Positions 23,681 to 34,792 of a stretch of 64,000 nucleotides of DNA are shown one piece after another. The stretch lies in assembly GCA_020310875.1 (NCBI GenBank), contig CM035413.1:181666085-181730084 (forward strand). Reading direction: 5' to 3'. Source of the stretch: Ceratopteris richardii. Taxonomy: Eukaryota; Streptophyta; Polypodiopsida; Polypodiales; Pteridaceae. The translations under genes and the position numbers were made by a program. How positions within the stretch are numbered: position 1 is the first letter of the stretch; every line of letters starts with the position of its first letter. The notes beneath the pieces are model-generated. The model had not been told where the DNA came from. It saw only the letters and a list, made by a program, of their open reading frames with translations, and did not search any database.

Positions 23681-24653
23681 ATGGGCGATCAACATGCACA
23701 AATAGAGAAGCTTGATAAGAACAACTATCAAGCATGGCGATTTAGAATCACAGCATTGTATGGTTTGATTGATGGAACAGATATCAAACCTATATTACCA
23801 AAGGATCCAAATCAGCAACAATTGAGGGAGTTTAGACTTTGGAATGAAAGAGACAAAAGGGTTATATTCATTTTATCACAAAATATTCAAGATTCAATGG
23901 TAGGACACATACAAGATCTATACACAAGTAGAGATGTTTGGCTTGCATTGGAAAGGTTGTATGCTACAGGTACAAGAGCAAGGAAGATTCAACTCAAAAA
24001 TGAGTTTAATAACATAAAGAAAGATACAAGGACATCGGTCAATGATTACTTGTTGAAGGTTAAAGAGATTGCAGATCAACTAGGATCAATTCAAGCTCAT
24101 GTGGAGGATGACGAATTGGTTGCACATACTCTCAACGGACTCAAGGATGATGAGAGATGGAAACCATTCATTACTTCAGTTTATGTTAGAGGAGAATTAC
24201 CAGACTTTGATCAGCTTGTTGCTCTCATGGTCACGGAGGAGATGAATCTAAATGGCTCTACTTCAAATAAAAAAGGATCTCAAGGACAAGCTCTTTATGT
24301 AGGATCATCAAGAGGTGGAAACAGAGGTAGAAGAGGTTCAAATAGAGGTCGAGGAAGAAGAAGCAATGATCAAGGGACTTCAAGTGGCTTCTTCAACACA
24401 AGAGGAAGAGGAAGATCAAGCGCTAAAAGTACGAGAGGCTACTATAACTACAATCAAAGACAAAGGAGTGAAGATAACAACAATTGCTATATATGTGGAA
24501 GGTATGCACACTATGCCAAAGATTGTTATCAAAATGAAAATAATCAAGGTGGTAATCGAAGAGGAGGCTATTCAAGAAGAGGTAAACAACAAGGAAATTA
24601 TGCAGTTGAAGGTAAAAGTGATGATTATGATTCTCTTCTTATGATGAATGTAG
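23681..24653 (+). pseudogene. Cop-F gag, intact reading frame up to the Cop-C2 insertion
   Basis: ATG at 23681 (M-G-D-Q-H-A-Q-I-E-K-L). About 324 codons form a typical copia gag: an N-terminal KNNYQAWRFR segment, the UBN2-type helical domain (RDVWLALERLY, VNDYLLKVKEIADQL), an Arg/Gly-rich basic stretch and an intact CCHC knuckle (CYICGRYAHYAKDC, near 24483-24525). The frame then runs through the insertion point at 24654 into a Cop-C2 LTR for some 25 codons, which are not native. Protease should have followed. Gag would package the element RNA into cytoplasmic particles. Confidence 0.85.
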
Positions 24654-24885
24654 TGTTGGAGTTAGACGTCTGCGGATGCACGCGAAAAGCACAAGGAAGA
24701 AGAAGAAGCTTGGAGCACAACACACAAGACTGAAAATGTATTACTAGAGAATGTACAAAGATAAGTAGCCCATTAGGGCAATAGGCGTATATACAAGCCG
24801 GGGGAAAAAAACCTCCTAAAGAGGGAAAAAAGTGCCCCGGCGGTCCTAGAGTGTTCACACACATCACTACCTAAATATATCAACA
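24654..24885 (-). repeat. Cop-C2 3' LTR (232 bp)
   Basis: TGTTGGAGTTAGACG to ATATCAACA. It carries a minus-strand TATATA at 24788-24793. Confidence 0.88.
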
Positions 24886-24897
24886 AATCCCCCCTAG
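24886..24897 (-). promoter_or_regulatory. Cop-C2 polypurine tract
   Basis: On the minus strand it reads CCTAGGGGGGATT directly before the LTR. Confidence 0.75.
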
Positions 24898-24977
24898 GAG
24901 TGATGCGGTGAACAAGGAGCTGGCACTCATGTATAAGGAAGTGCCAAGCTATGTGGAAATCACTCCACAAAAGGAAG

Positions 24978-27183
24978 TTAGCCCAAAGCTTTGCGGAAAG
25001 CTTCAAACTTCTCCCTAGGTAGAGCCTTCGTGAAAAGGTCTGCAATGTTCTCCTGCGTGGGCACATATGCCAAGCTGATCTCCCTAGCAGAGAACCTCTC
25101 CCTGACATAGTGATAATGCACCTCAATGTGCTTAGTGCGAGCATGGAACACAGGGTTCCTCGCAACTGCCAATGCACTCTGACTATCAGTGAAGATGGTG
25201 GTGGCAGAAGACTGGCCAACACCCAAATCAGCCATAAGGCCTTTGAGCCACACACACTCAACAGTCGCTGTGAAAGCTGCCCTATACTCAGCCTCACAAC
25301 TAGAAGTGGCCACAGTAGGCTGCTTCTTGCTCAACCAAGATATACATGAGCTACCAAGCATGAAGCAAAAGCCACTGGTGGACACACGAGTGTCATAGCA
25401 ACCAGACCAATCTGAGTCAGAAAAAGCATGCAAATCTGGCGGTAGTGATCCCCCCTTGGGATAAAACAACCCAAGTAGCCGAGTACCACTCAAGTAGTGA
25501 AAGATGCGCTTAACCGCCTTCCAATGCGTGACTCCTGGGCAATACATAAACCTGCTCATCTGTGAGACAGCAAACTGAATATCTAGCCGAGTAATGCATA
25601 AGTAAATCAAGCATCCAAGAGCCTGCTGATAGAGAACAGCATCAAATGCATCTCCAGCATCATGAAGACTCAATCGTAAACCTGTCTCCATAGGAGTGGC
25701 AATAGGCTTACAGTCTTCAAGGCCAAAATGCTGCAATAAAGTGTCAATATATTTCGTTTGACACAAAGCTATTCCACCATCAACTTGCATAAACTGAATA
25801 CCCAAATAGTGATGCAAATGCCCCAAATCAGACATCTCAAATGAGGCATGCAAATCAGCCTTGAAATCAGCAATATGCTTCTCAATAGGACTAGTGAGCA
25901 GCATGTCGTCTACATAGACAACAATGATCAGAAGCACATCATTTGCACGCTTAACATATAAGGTGCTTTCAGTTGGACTGTTCTCAAAACCATTTGCAAT
26001 CAGATAGGCATGTATCTTCTCATACCAAGCGCGTGGTGCTTGCTTTAAACCATATAACGCCTTCTTTAACCTGCACACCTGGTTTTCATGCCCTTTCTGC
26101 ACAAAGCCACGGGGCTGAAAAACATACACTTCTTCATGCAAGTCACCATTCAGAAATGCTATTTTAATGTCCAACTGATGTACATTCCAACCATGATGGG
26201 CTGCAAGTGCACAAATGCTCCGAACAGTAGTCATACGGCATGTAGGTGCAAAGATCTCATCAAAATCAATGCCTCTTTCCTGCGCATAACCCTTTGCAAC
26301 AAGCCTAGCCTTATACCTGTCAACTGTACCATCAGGTTTACACTTTAGCTTGTATACCCACTTAGTGCCAATGGCCTTCTTGCCAGGAGGCAAGTCACAT
26401 AAAGACCATGTACCATTCTTCATTATAGCATCATATTCAAATTGCATAGCAGCCATCCAATTTTCTGAATTCTGTGCTTCATCAAAAGAAACAGGCTCAT
26501 TCTCATCATAGAGACTAGATGCAGCCATAGCATAGCAATCTGATGCAAAGGAGGCACTATGAGAGCTTGAACGAGTACGATATGACAAAGGTGCATCTAA
26601 TTTGCTGTCACGCAAAGTCTGCACCAGCCATTTCGGCATAGTTTTTGCCTGCTCAATATCAGCTCTCTCATCAGCAAGTGCATCATGTAAATCTGCATCA
26701 GAAATGGAATGATCTGCATCATCATATGAAACTTGCAAAGGCTGAGAAGTTTCCTCATTAGGACCAGCACTAGACTATCCACCTATAAAAAGAGGCATCA
26801 AAGTATCATACATGTCTTTGGAGCTAACAAATGTCTCCTTAGTACATGAAAGCAATGGCTGAATAGCATCTTCAACAAAGACAACATCACGGCTAACCAG
26901 AATGCGTTTAGTCTGTGGATGATACAGACGATAGCCTTTACTTTCAGAATTGTACCCAACAAAAATACATTTTACTACCTTATCGTCCAATTTTTTGCGA
27001 TGTTGTTCAGGCACTAATGCATATGCCAAACAACCAAAAACACGCAAATGAGCAACACATGGCTTGCGGTCATGCCAAGCCTCATATGGAGTGATAGACT
27101 GCAATGCTTTAGTGGGACACCTGTTCAGTACATATGCTGCACACATGACAGCCTCAAGCCAGAAACTATGAGGTAAAGCCTCA
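24978..27183 (-). pseudogene. Cop-C2 pol: integrase C-terminus, reverse transcriptase, RNase H
   Basis: One frame is broken only by a TAG at about 26775-26777. It begins mid-integrase (LPHSFWLEAV, then the YVLNRCPTKAL and KCIFVGY blocks, 27180-26800). Reverse transcriptase starts near 26600, with YKARLVAKGYAQ, KALYGLKQAPRAW and an intact YVDDML catalytic site near 25910. RNase H follows (FSDSDWSG, EAEYRAA, NIADLFTKAL) and stops near 24978. Uninterrupted length downstream of the stop is 586 codons. The N-terminal gag, protease and integrase core are missing. Confidence 0.88.
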
Positions 27184-28795
27184 GTACACTCCTAATCTTT
27201 TTAACTCCCGAATGGTTCCATAAGTCCCTTGGTGTGTTCTCCATTTGTTCACATGTGCTTGCTCAATTAGTTTCTTTTGTTCATCCTCCTCGACACATCT
27301 TAGCAACACTCCATTGGGTTCCTTATAATACACACTTCCAGCAATAATGTGCAAATTTCTTGATTGAAGAATTTCCTTTTTGCTATTCTTATTGATTGAG
27401 TGTTGTGGGCCATGGGTGAGTATAGGAATTAATTTCTCTGCCCACTTTGGATATACTTCCAGATTAAACAAATAAGTATCTGGCAGATCATCGGGTACTC
27501 CACTTGGCGGTTCTCCGTGGGTCAACCTAGAAAGGTGGTCTGCTCTTACATGCGTGTTTCCCTTTTTTACTACCACTTCGAAGTCGAACTCCATTAACAA
27601 CAAGAACCATCTTACTAATCTGCCTATGTTACAAGGTTTATTAACTAAGTACAGTAAGGCCTGATGGTCTATGAAGAACTTAAATTTGTTGGCTAACAGA
27701 TAGTGTCGAAATTTCTTAACTGCATAGACCATTCCTAATCCTTCTCGCTCGGTAGTGGTATAATTCCTTTCAGCTTGATTCAGTTGTCTACTTGTATAGG
27801 CAATTGGGTGATCTAGCTTTGCTTCATCAGCCGGTTGGGCTAAGATACATCCGATTGCATAATTAGAAGCATCAACGTGAATATGAAATGGCTTGTTCCA
27901 CTTGGGCGTTTTTAGAATTGGGGCCATGCTAAGCCTCTTTTTTAATTCATTGAATGCTTTCTCGCACTCTTTCGTCCAAGTGAATTGAGTTAAGAGGCCA
28001 TACAGGGGTTTCGCTATTATGGCATACATGTGAATAAACCGACAGTAATATCCACAATGTCCCATAAAGGCTTGTACCTCTTTCGCATTCTTGATCTAGG
28101 AAGCTCTAAGATGACCTTGATCTTGTCCTCATCCGTGGATATTCCATTTCTTGAGACTATGTGTCCTAAGATCTTCCCTTGTCTCACCATGAAGACACAT
28201 TTTTCTAGGTTTAGGCAGACTCGATACTGGCGGCATTTATTGAATATTTTCCTCAACTCCGGAATGTGATCTCCTCTTTGATTCGAGTATGTACATAGAT
28301 CATCTACATACACTTCCATGCTCTTTTTTAGGAATTCCTTGAAAACATGACACATCAATCGTTGGAAAGTAGCGAGTGCATTAGTGAGTCCAAAGGGCAT
28401 CACCCTAAAAGCATAGACTCCCCATTCGGTCGCGAATGCGGTCTTATGTTGATCGTCAGTAGCAATAGCTACTTGGTTGTATCCGGAGAATCCATCTAAG
28501 AGGCTATAGACTTCCTTTCCTGCTACTCTTTCCAATAGATGGTCCATGATGGGTAATGGGGAGCTATCACGTATGGTGGCTGCATTGACCTTTTTCAAGT
28601 TAATGCACACCCTCAATTTTCCATTTTTCTTAGGCACAACTACTAATGGTGATACCCACTCGGTGTGTTCTATCTCGTATATGAATCCTGCATACACCTC
28701 ATTATATGCATAAGGGCATTGTTTAAATGGTTTTTGCATCTGCGGCCATTGGTATTCGATGAGAACAAATATTGGGTTCTACACCCTTAAGATCC
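27184..28795 (-). pseudogene. Gyp-G reverse transcriptase and RNase H
   Basis: The reverse transcriptase frame (28739-28017) contains SPLVVVPKKNGKLRVCINLKK, MPFGLTNALATFQR and the YVDDL catalytic site. A frameshift leads to the RNase H frame (28065-27184), with FHIHVDASNYAIGCILAQP and HQALLYLVNKP. The frame continues through the integrase linker to AHVNKWRTHQG, the first half of an H2C2 module, and ends at R-L-G-V-Y at the deletion junction. The sequence closely parallels Gyp-H1, which shows what is missing: the Cys pair, the second H2C2 module and the integrase core. Confidence 0.8.
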
Positions 28796-30300
28796 TTATA
28801 TGTCCATGCGAACACGTCTCGATATTCTCGGATCAGATGTATGAGTTCTTCTTCCTCCTCCTATGATACATCTTTTCCTATGTAGGTGCATTGCTCTTCT
28901 CTGTCTTCCACTGTTACAACAATTTTTTGTTTTTTGTTCTTTGTTGTCGTATGCTTCTCCATCTCTAGCCTCTCGTTTAGGCATTTGAATGGCTACCTTT
29001 CTCTCTTCTACTTCATATCTTTTAAAATGTTCAGGAACTTCAAACGAATCTGGATCAGGTCCCATTTTACTCATGTCTTCTGCTTGCTTTTGTACCATGG
29101 GAGTAGCTTCGATTGCTAAGATCTTGGTAGGTTCCTGTTTCTCTCTGTTTCGAATGGTGTCTAGATAGCTTTCTTTGGAATCGAATTTTGGCTCCATTTC
29201 TATACTCTCATATTCCTCTTTCCATTCTTTTTCCATGATTTCCCCTTCATCTACTTCTTGAAGGACAACCATATAAAGATTTACATCATAACCTTCCTCA
29301 TCTATGCACTCGTTCATTGTCAAAACTTCCTCCTTCACGCACACATCTAAGGTTGCTAGAATTTCCATCTATCCATGCGGTTCAAAGGTCTCATCAGGAA
29401 AGATTTGAGGCATGTATCCTGGGTCCTCTACTAGTCGGTAGTTAGGATGTCCTACGGGCCACATTTGCCTTTTACTCTCCTCCTTCTTGGCCTCTTTGCA
29501 CATCCATAACTGGGCATCCTCGTGCATCCAAGATTGATCGCTCGATCGAGCACTGTGCATGGATAGGTTGTCTTCCTCCTTGTGTATGGGATTCCACTGT
29601 AGTGGAGGAACACCTCGATAAGCAAATGTCTCCAAGTTTCTCTTGGTTGTATTTCCTTGATGTTGTAGGTACAATGAATCTTTTCCCCAATCTTGCACTA
29701 CCCGCATTTGTCTCATAAAGGGTCGCCCTAATATCATTTCGTAGTTGTTGGCTTTTTCAAATTTACAAATGGCTAGTGTGTGTTCGAATTCTACTCCACA
29801 GGTGGTTAATTTGATTCTCTCCAATATTCCTAAGGGTTTCTCCACATGGCCATCTACTAATTGGAGCTTCATGCATGTGGGTCGTAAGGCAGGTTTCCCC
29901 CATTTCTCCCAAATCTCCTTGGTGGCAATTCCTACCCCGACTCCCGTGTCTAGTATAGCCTTGGTCATGTACCCATTGTAAGTGATAGGCAGACAGGTAT
30001 TGCCTTCGTAACCTTCACTAAACTCTCTCACTTTATCCACTGGGATTTGTATTTTAGATGTGTTCTCTTTTCCCTTTCCTTCCTTTTCTTGCCCTAATTC
30101 TAATTAGCTCGCTAATTGTCTCCATAATTGTGGCTTAAGTTGAAGTAATTCTTCCATGGTCAACTTGCATTGTACTTTTGTTTTCTTAAGTTCTGTTAGA
30201 TTGTGTGAACTTTTTTCTGAGTTTCCTTTTCCTTTTCCCTGTACTATAGGTGCTCGTATTATTATAGACTCCTTTTCGTATTCTTCCATGTAATTAGGTA
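28796..30300 (-). pseudogene. Gyp-G protease and linker
   Basis: The retropepsin motif AILDTGVGVGIAT lies near 29955 and the LGRPFMRQ (ILG-type) segment near 29720. An acidic linker with EPHG follows, then a TAG at about 29369 where Gyp-H1 has Trp (G-W-A-E-I-L). The following 190 codons lead towards reverse transcriptase. The domain would cleave the Gag-Pol polyprotein. Confidence 0.75.
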
Positions 30301-30366
30301 AGGTGGAAATACTCAGGGATTCCTACCTCTTCCTATCGGGTCTTGATACTTCCTCATATACTTCCT

Positions 30367-33330
30367 CTAGGTTGTATTTGGTTGATAAACTTCCACATCT
30401 ATCTCCTCAAAAGGAGGCTTCGATACTCCATTTTTCTTCCATTGTTCTTCTCGAAGTATATTCCATAATTCCTTCGGCCATTTTGCCTCTAAGTCCGGTA
30501 TTACTGACACAGGTTCATCTTGAATTTTCATTTGTTCACCTATGTCTTCCTTCCTTCTAAGTTCTTTACCTTTGGATTGGACGCATTCTTCGTATTGATA
30601 ATCTGTTATCCTTATCTCTGGCAGAACTGGGATAGTCTTTTCTAGGGTTGCTTGTGCCACCTCTATAAGCTTCCTACATATTGCTAGTCTTTCCTTTTCC
30701 AGCTCCCCTTGTGGGTAAAGTTTTTCTTGTTGCTCTATATTCGGTCGAGTCTTAATTCTAGCTTGGTAAGCTTTCAGCCACATGTCTAAGTCGTCTGATT
30801 TTGGGTCAGCTAGAATTGATCCTGGTTTCTCTTTCTCTTGGATAAGTGGTGACACCGGGATCTCCTCTCGGATCCTTTGTTCTTTATGTTCCTTTTTGTT
30901 TCATATTTTTTTTTATTTTTTTGACTCTCATTTTTCGCCCATTTAGTTTTGAGTTTTTCTCTTCTTTCCTTCCATTTTTGTGCTTTGGTGTTCTGGATAC
31001 TCTCGCGTGGATCCTCAGAGTCTTCCACTACCTGAACTTTAGGGCTTACGGCTTTATCGCTCTCTTGTTCCTGTTCTAGTAGTTTCCCTTTTTTGTTGCC
31101 TTATCTGAGCTCTTGTAATGGCTTTCAATGGCACAGTATATTCCTTATCACTTCCAGATCCTTCTATTACTTCAGTTACATTGATAGGTGCGGTGTCCTA
31201 GACTTTGGTTGGATTCTTAGGGCACTCCTTAAAAAGATGTTCCTTCCGCAATCGTTGCAATATCCTTCCCAAGTCCTAGGTGGTGGTGGATTGTAAGGTC
31301 TAGGGCACTCTCTAATAAAATGGTCTCCTCTGCACCTATAACAAGGTCCTCTTGGTACAGGTGGTCTAATGGTTGGTTGCGCTTTAGGAGCGGTATACAT
31401 TAGAGTTGCGACCTCAGTGCCATAGCTTGGGTCATAGTTTCCATATCCATAATAAGCCAAATCAAAGGTTGATTCATAATCTAACATATTGGCTTCATAT
31501 GGGTAGTAATCTCCTGGTGGCAGCTCATATCCAGGGTTCGCAGATTCCTCATTGATTGTAGATGATGCTGGCACTATGGCTCTCTCCAAATTCTCTGCAG
31601 GTTGGGCATACCTCACAGGTACTACCTGTTGAGGTTGAGACAGTTGTGGCCCTAGCATAGGTTATGGTGGTGGATACGGTGCCTGTTCATATGGTCTTGA
31701 TACTCCTGCTAGTGTTGGATAGGGATTGTATATGGGCATCTCTCTGCCTTGTTCTCTAGGTGGATATCCATATGGTCGATACTGAGGTGGTTGGAATGGT
31801 CGTGCCTATCTATTGAATGGACAATTTTCAGTGGTGTGATTGGTGTACCTTTGTTCTATGTGGTAGTACAAAGCATTTCTTGGTTGGTGTTGTTTGTTGT
31901 ATGGGTATGTTTGATGTGCACCGGTCCCTCCTCACACACACATGTGTGTGGGGTGATCTCCTCCACATAGACTACATCTTCATAGCATAGGCACTCTTTG
32001 TGCTGGGTGTTGGTAAGTTCTTTGCCCTGGACTCCTAGTCTTTTTGCTAATAGTTCGCTAATTCTTCCATATTACTGGAATTGGAGGTAATGTTACTTCG
32101 CGAGTCTTCTGATTTAGTGGAGCTGGGTGTACTCTTGAGGTCCTCAGCTAGGTTGTCTTCCAGATCAATGCATTCCTGAAGACATTCACTCAGGGTTTGT
32201 AACCTCTTCACGTAAACTAAGGTTCTTAGGGTTCCATTCGTGAGTCCATCCAAAAATAATGAAATCATTTTTTGCTGAGTGGGTCTCTCAGCCACGGGGC
32301 ATCTATCCACATATAGATTGAATCTCCTGGCTACTGTTTTCACTGTTTCATTAGGATTCTGTTTAAAACTATGGATTAAAGACACGGAATTATGTTTAAT
32401 CCCTCTCTTCGTGAATTCCCCAATGAATTATTGAAAGAATTGTTCCATGTTTCCAAATTTATTAGGGTCTAATGGCTGGAACCAAGTTAGAGCCGTCCCT
32501 GTGAGGGTGAATCCAAAAGACTCATACTGCACAAAGAAGTCGTCTACTTGTTCTGCCCTTAGAACCTGTTTAAGCTCAGCGATGTGATCGTAGGGTTCTC
32601 CCAATCCATCATAATGATTTCTTACACACTTGGCCACTTGGATAGGTCTCAATCTTCTCATTGGTTTAGGCGGTCTCGGCATTACAGGGAAGATAGGGAC
32701 TGCTGGTCTAACTGGGGGCATTGCCGGTTGTCCTCTTACTGGTGGTCGTGGTCTTACTGGTGGTCGGTACTGATTACCTACCTCTGCGTGGGCCTGATTG
32801 TGTGTTTGCACTCTTGGAGTTGCAAATTGCACATGAGTACGGTTTGGCACACTTCGTTGGCTGGTCTGTCCTGACGTGGTGTGTTCTGTCTCTTGTTGAT
32901 TTCCAAAAGGGTTCTGCGAAGTAGTTGCCTGATCTCTCTGAGGGAATATAGGCACACCCATGTATCTCAGCCGAGCCCTGTCCAAGGCACTAACTGGCCA
33001 ATATCTCCTCCGATTTTTGTCCAAGTATGTGAGTCTAGTTTCATCTTCTGGATCCTTTAGCTCATAAAATGTCATGGGGCTTTCTTCTCTCCCTAGAGCA
33101 GGTAAGTCTGTTTAAAGCAATAAGTTTGATCCATGGATCATATAGACTTCCAATAAGTAGTCGTCTTGAGGTATCAAGTCTCCTCTCAAGACTCGAGTTA
33201 CTTGGGATCTCCCTCTAGGGGTAGTCACTAGCTCCTCAGGGTTTGTTCTTCTGGATTTTTCTGGTTCTGCTATGGCTCTTTTCACACATCTCTTCACTCC
33301 TAACCCACTGTCCCTCTCACTGAAGCTCAA
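30367..33330 (-). pseudogene. Gyp-G gag, frameshifted
   Basis: Frame 33330-32047 carries an N-terminal region, a Pro-rich stretch (32830-32690) and the retrotransposon gag domain (YDHIAELKQVLRAEQVDD, SLIHSFKQNPNE), with TAA stops near 33110 and 32425. After a frameshift, 31658-31176 has one clean zinc knuckle (CYRCRGDHFIREC) and a broken second one. 30855-30367 matches the Gag C terminus of Gyp-H1 (GSILADPKSDDLDMWLKAYQARI). The segment 31800-32050 is decayed Gln/Pro/Tyr-rich sequence. Confidence 0.75.
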
Positions 33331-33884
33331 AAATCAACTGTCTTCTCCCCCCACCATACCGCGCATGCATTTAATCACGCGTTTGTGCACTTTTAGTGTG
33401 TTTTTGTTCAAAATACTTTGTGGAATCTTACCTTAGTACTGTCTAGCTTGCACCTTCAGCTCAAGTTCTAGTTCTAAAGGCCTGAATTGCATGATACTTC
33501 ACACGCGATACCTGTCGCCGCTCTGAGGCGATACCAGAACACAGTGAAGTGTCAAATGAGTCAAATTTTTTGGTTTTTATACTTTTTGTGACAGAAATTG
33601 AACATTACTAATTTTGGGCAAATTTTTTGGGCTTTTTAAGTGGTCTTGGCCTACTCCTACTTCACTTCTCTTCACTTCTCCTCTCCTTCTCAACTAACCC
33701 TAACTCCTCCTTCTCTCCCTTCCTACTAACCGTAAACCTAGAAACTCATTTGACACACCTTGGGGATGTGAAGTAACAAGTGCTGAAGTGATTGACTACT
33801 TGCCACGGAACGAATTCACTTCTACAAGTACGATTCTATCACACTCGATCTATAACCATCACGAAGACACCTTGGCTGAGTGCT
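33331..33884 (-). other. Gyp-G leader
   Basis: Untranslated. It includes a small inverted motif near 33505-33535 (CGCGATACC and GGCGATACC), similar to the unit of the Gyp-H1 leader array. No full tandem array is present. Confidence 0.5.
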
Positions 33885-33901
33885 CCCCAATAACGGCGCC
33901 A
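33885..33901 (-). promoter_or_regulatory. Gyp-G primer-binding site (tRNA-Asp-like)
   Basis: The plus-strand CCCCAATAACGGCGCCA matches the tRNA-Asp 3' end with three adjacent mismatches. It sits 6 bp from the LTR. Confidence 0.7.
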
Positions 33902-33907
33902 AAAACG

Positions 33908-34792
33908 TGTGTACTCAAGTCAAGAAGACTCAAGGACTCGTGCCAATGAGACTGTACCTCTATTGCAACACAAGTGCGTATAGTGGGAAATTAACACACA
34001 TTTAAATGTCAATCCGATCGAACGATCTAACCAAGTGTATAAGGACATGTGCACACATGATGGAAAATGAAGTGGTTCAGTTGATATGTATGAAAAAAGA
34101 CTAATCCACCTCTCAAACACACTAATGACTGAAAGTGTCTACCGTGATACCTCTTACAGTAGTTTTTAGAAAATCAAGGATTTCTCCCCGCTCAAGGCTG
34201 TAAATATAGTCAATAGGGTACTCGTTTCGAAGCTCTCAATGAGACGCATCTATTGAGAGTCGTTTCACTCGATTTTGACAACTTTGCTTCAAGTTATGAC
34301 CAAGATAGTGAATGGAGGGAAGCACCCACACTCATGCCACAACTCGTACAAGCTCACACTCACACTACAGTAGCTCGAAAACAGTGGGGAGGGATAGACA
34401 ACAGTCTTACACACACATTCCAAACATCACACACACATACAAGATCAAAGTGAAGATAGAGGAATGCAAGAAAGAGGCAAATTCAAAATTTTGGAGAGCT
34501 CCTTCTTCACAATGGCAAAAAGTCTCTACAAAGAGTCACAAAGTGACTTATATACATGTGCCCTAAGTTCGGTCTTTTCACACAAGAGACCGGCACTTTA
34601 TTCCAAGAAAGTGAATTTCCTACTAATTTACAAGGGATATTTTACAACAAGTTGGGATTATGCATCTAGAGGACTCCTCTATTGCATTTACATGGCTTTG
34701 AGGGAATTCTCTAAGACCTCAAAGAAGAAAAATTATGCGCATTAATTTGAAAATTTTGGGGCTCTTCTCTTGTGCTCCTTTGCTCTGCAACA
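33908..34792 (-). repeat. Gyp-G 5' LTR (about 885 bp)
   Basis: TGTGTACTCAAG (33908) to CTCTGCAACA (34792). The boundaries come from the primer site on one side and resumed Cop-F coding on the other. No partner LTR is present, so allow a few bases of error. Confidence 0.7.

Larger units (their letters stand above)
24654..27183 (-). mobile_element. Cop-C2, 3' part of a Ty1/copia element
   Basis: It has a 3' LTR, purine tract and well-preserved pol from late integrase to RNase H. The 5' portion is gone; the element ends at about 27183 against Gyp-G. It is the least decayed Cop-C copy and serves as reference for the others. Flank bases before the LTR are TGTAG (24649-24653). The matching duplication was lost with the deletion. 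Confidence 0.85.
27184..34792 (-). mobile_element. Gyp-G, 5' two-thirds of a Ty3/gypsy element
   Basis: Minus-strand order: 5' LTR (34792-33908), tRNA-Asp-like primer site, leader, gag, protease, reverse transcriptase, RNase H and the start of the first H2C2 module, where it is cut at about 27184. It is related to Gyp-H in gag, protease and reverse transcriptase, but its LTR is different. Its right edge (CTGCAACA, 34792) abuts Cop-F pol, so it was inserted into Cop-F. Confidence 0.8.

Noticed and set aside
24654..24733. Extension of Cop-F gag past 24653
   Set aside because: The last codons of that open frame are the Cop-C2 LTR read in the antisense direction.
27184..34792. Gyp-G as an element inserted into Cop-C2
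   Set aside because: Cop-F sequence, not Cop-C2, follows the Gyp-G LTR at 34793, so Gyp-G landed in Cop-F and a deletion later joined it to Cop-C2.
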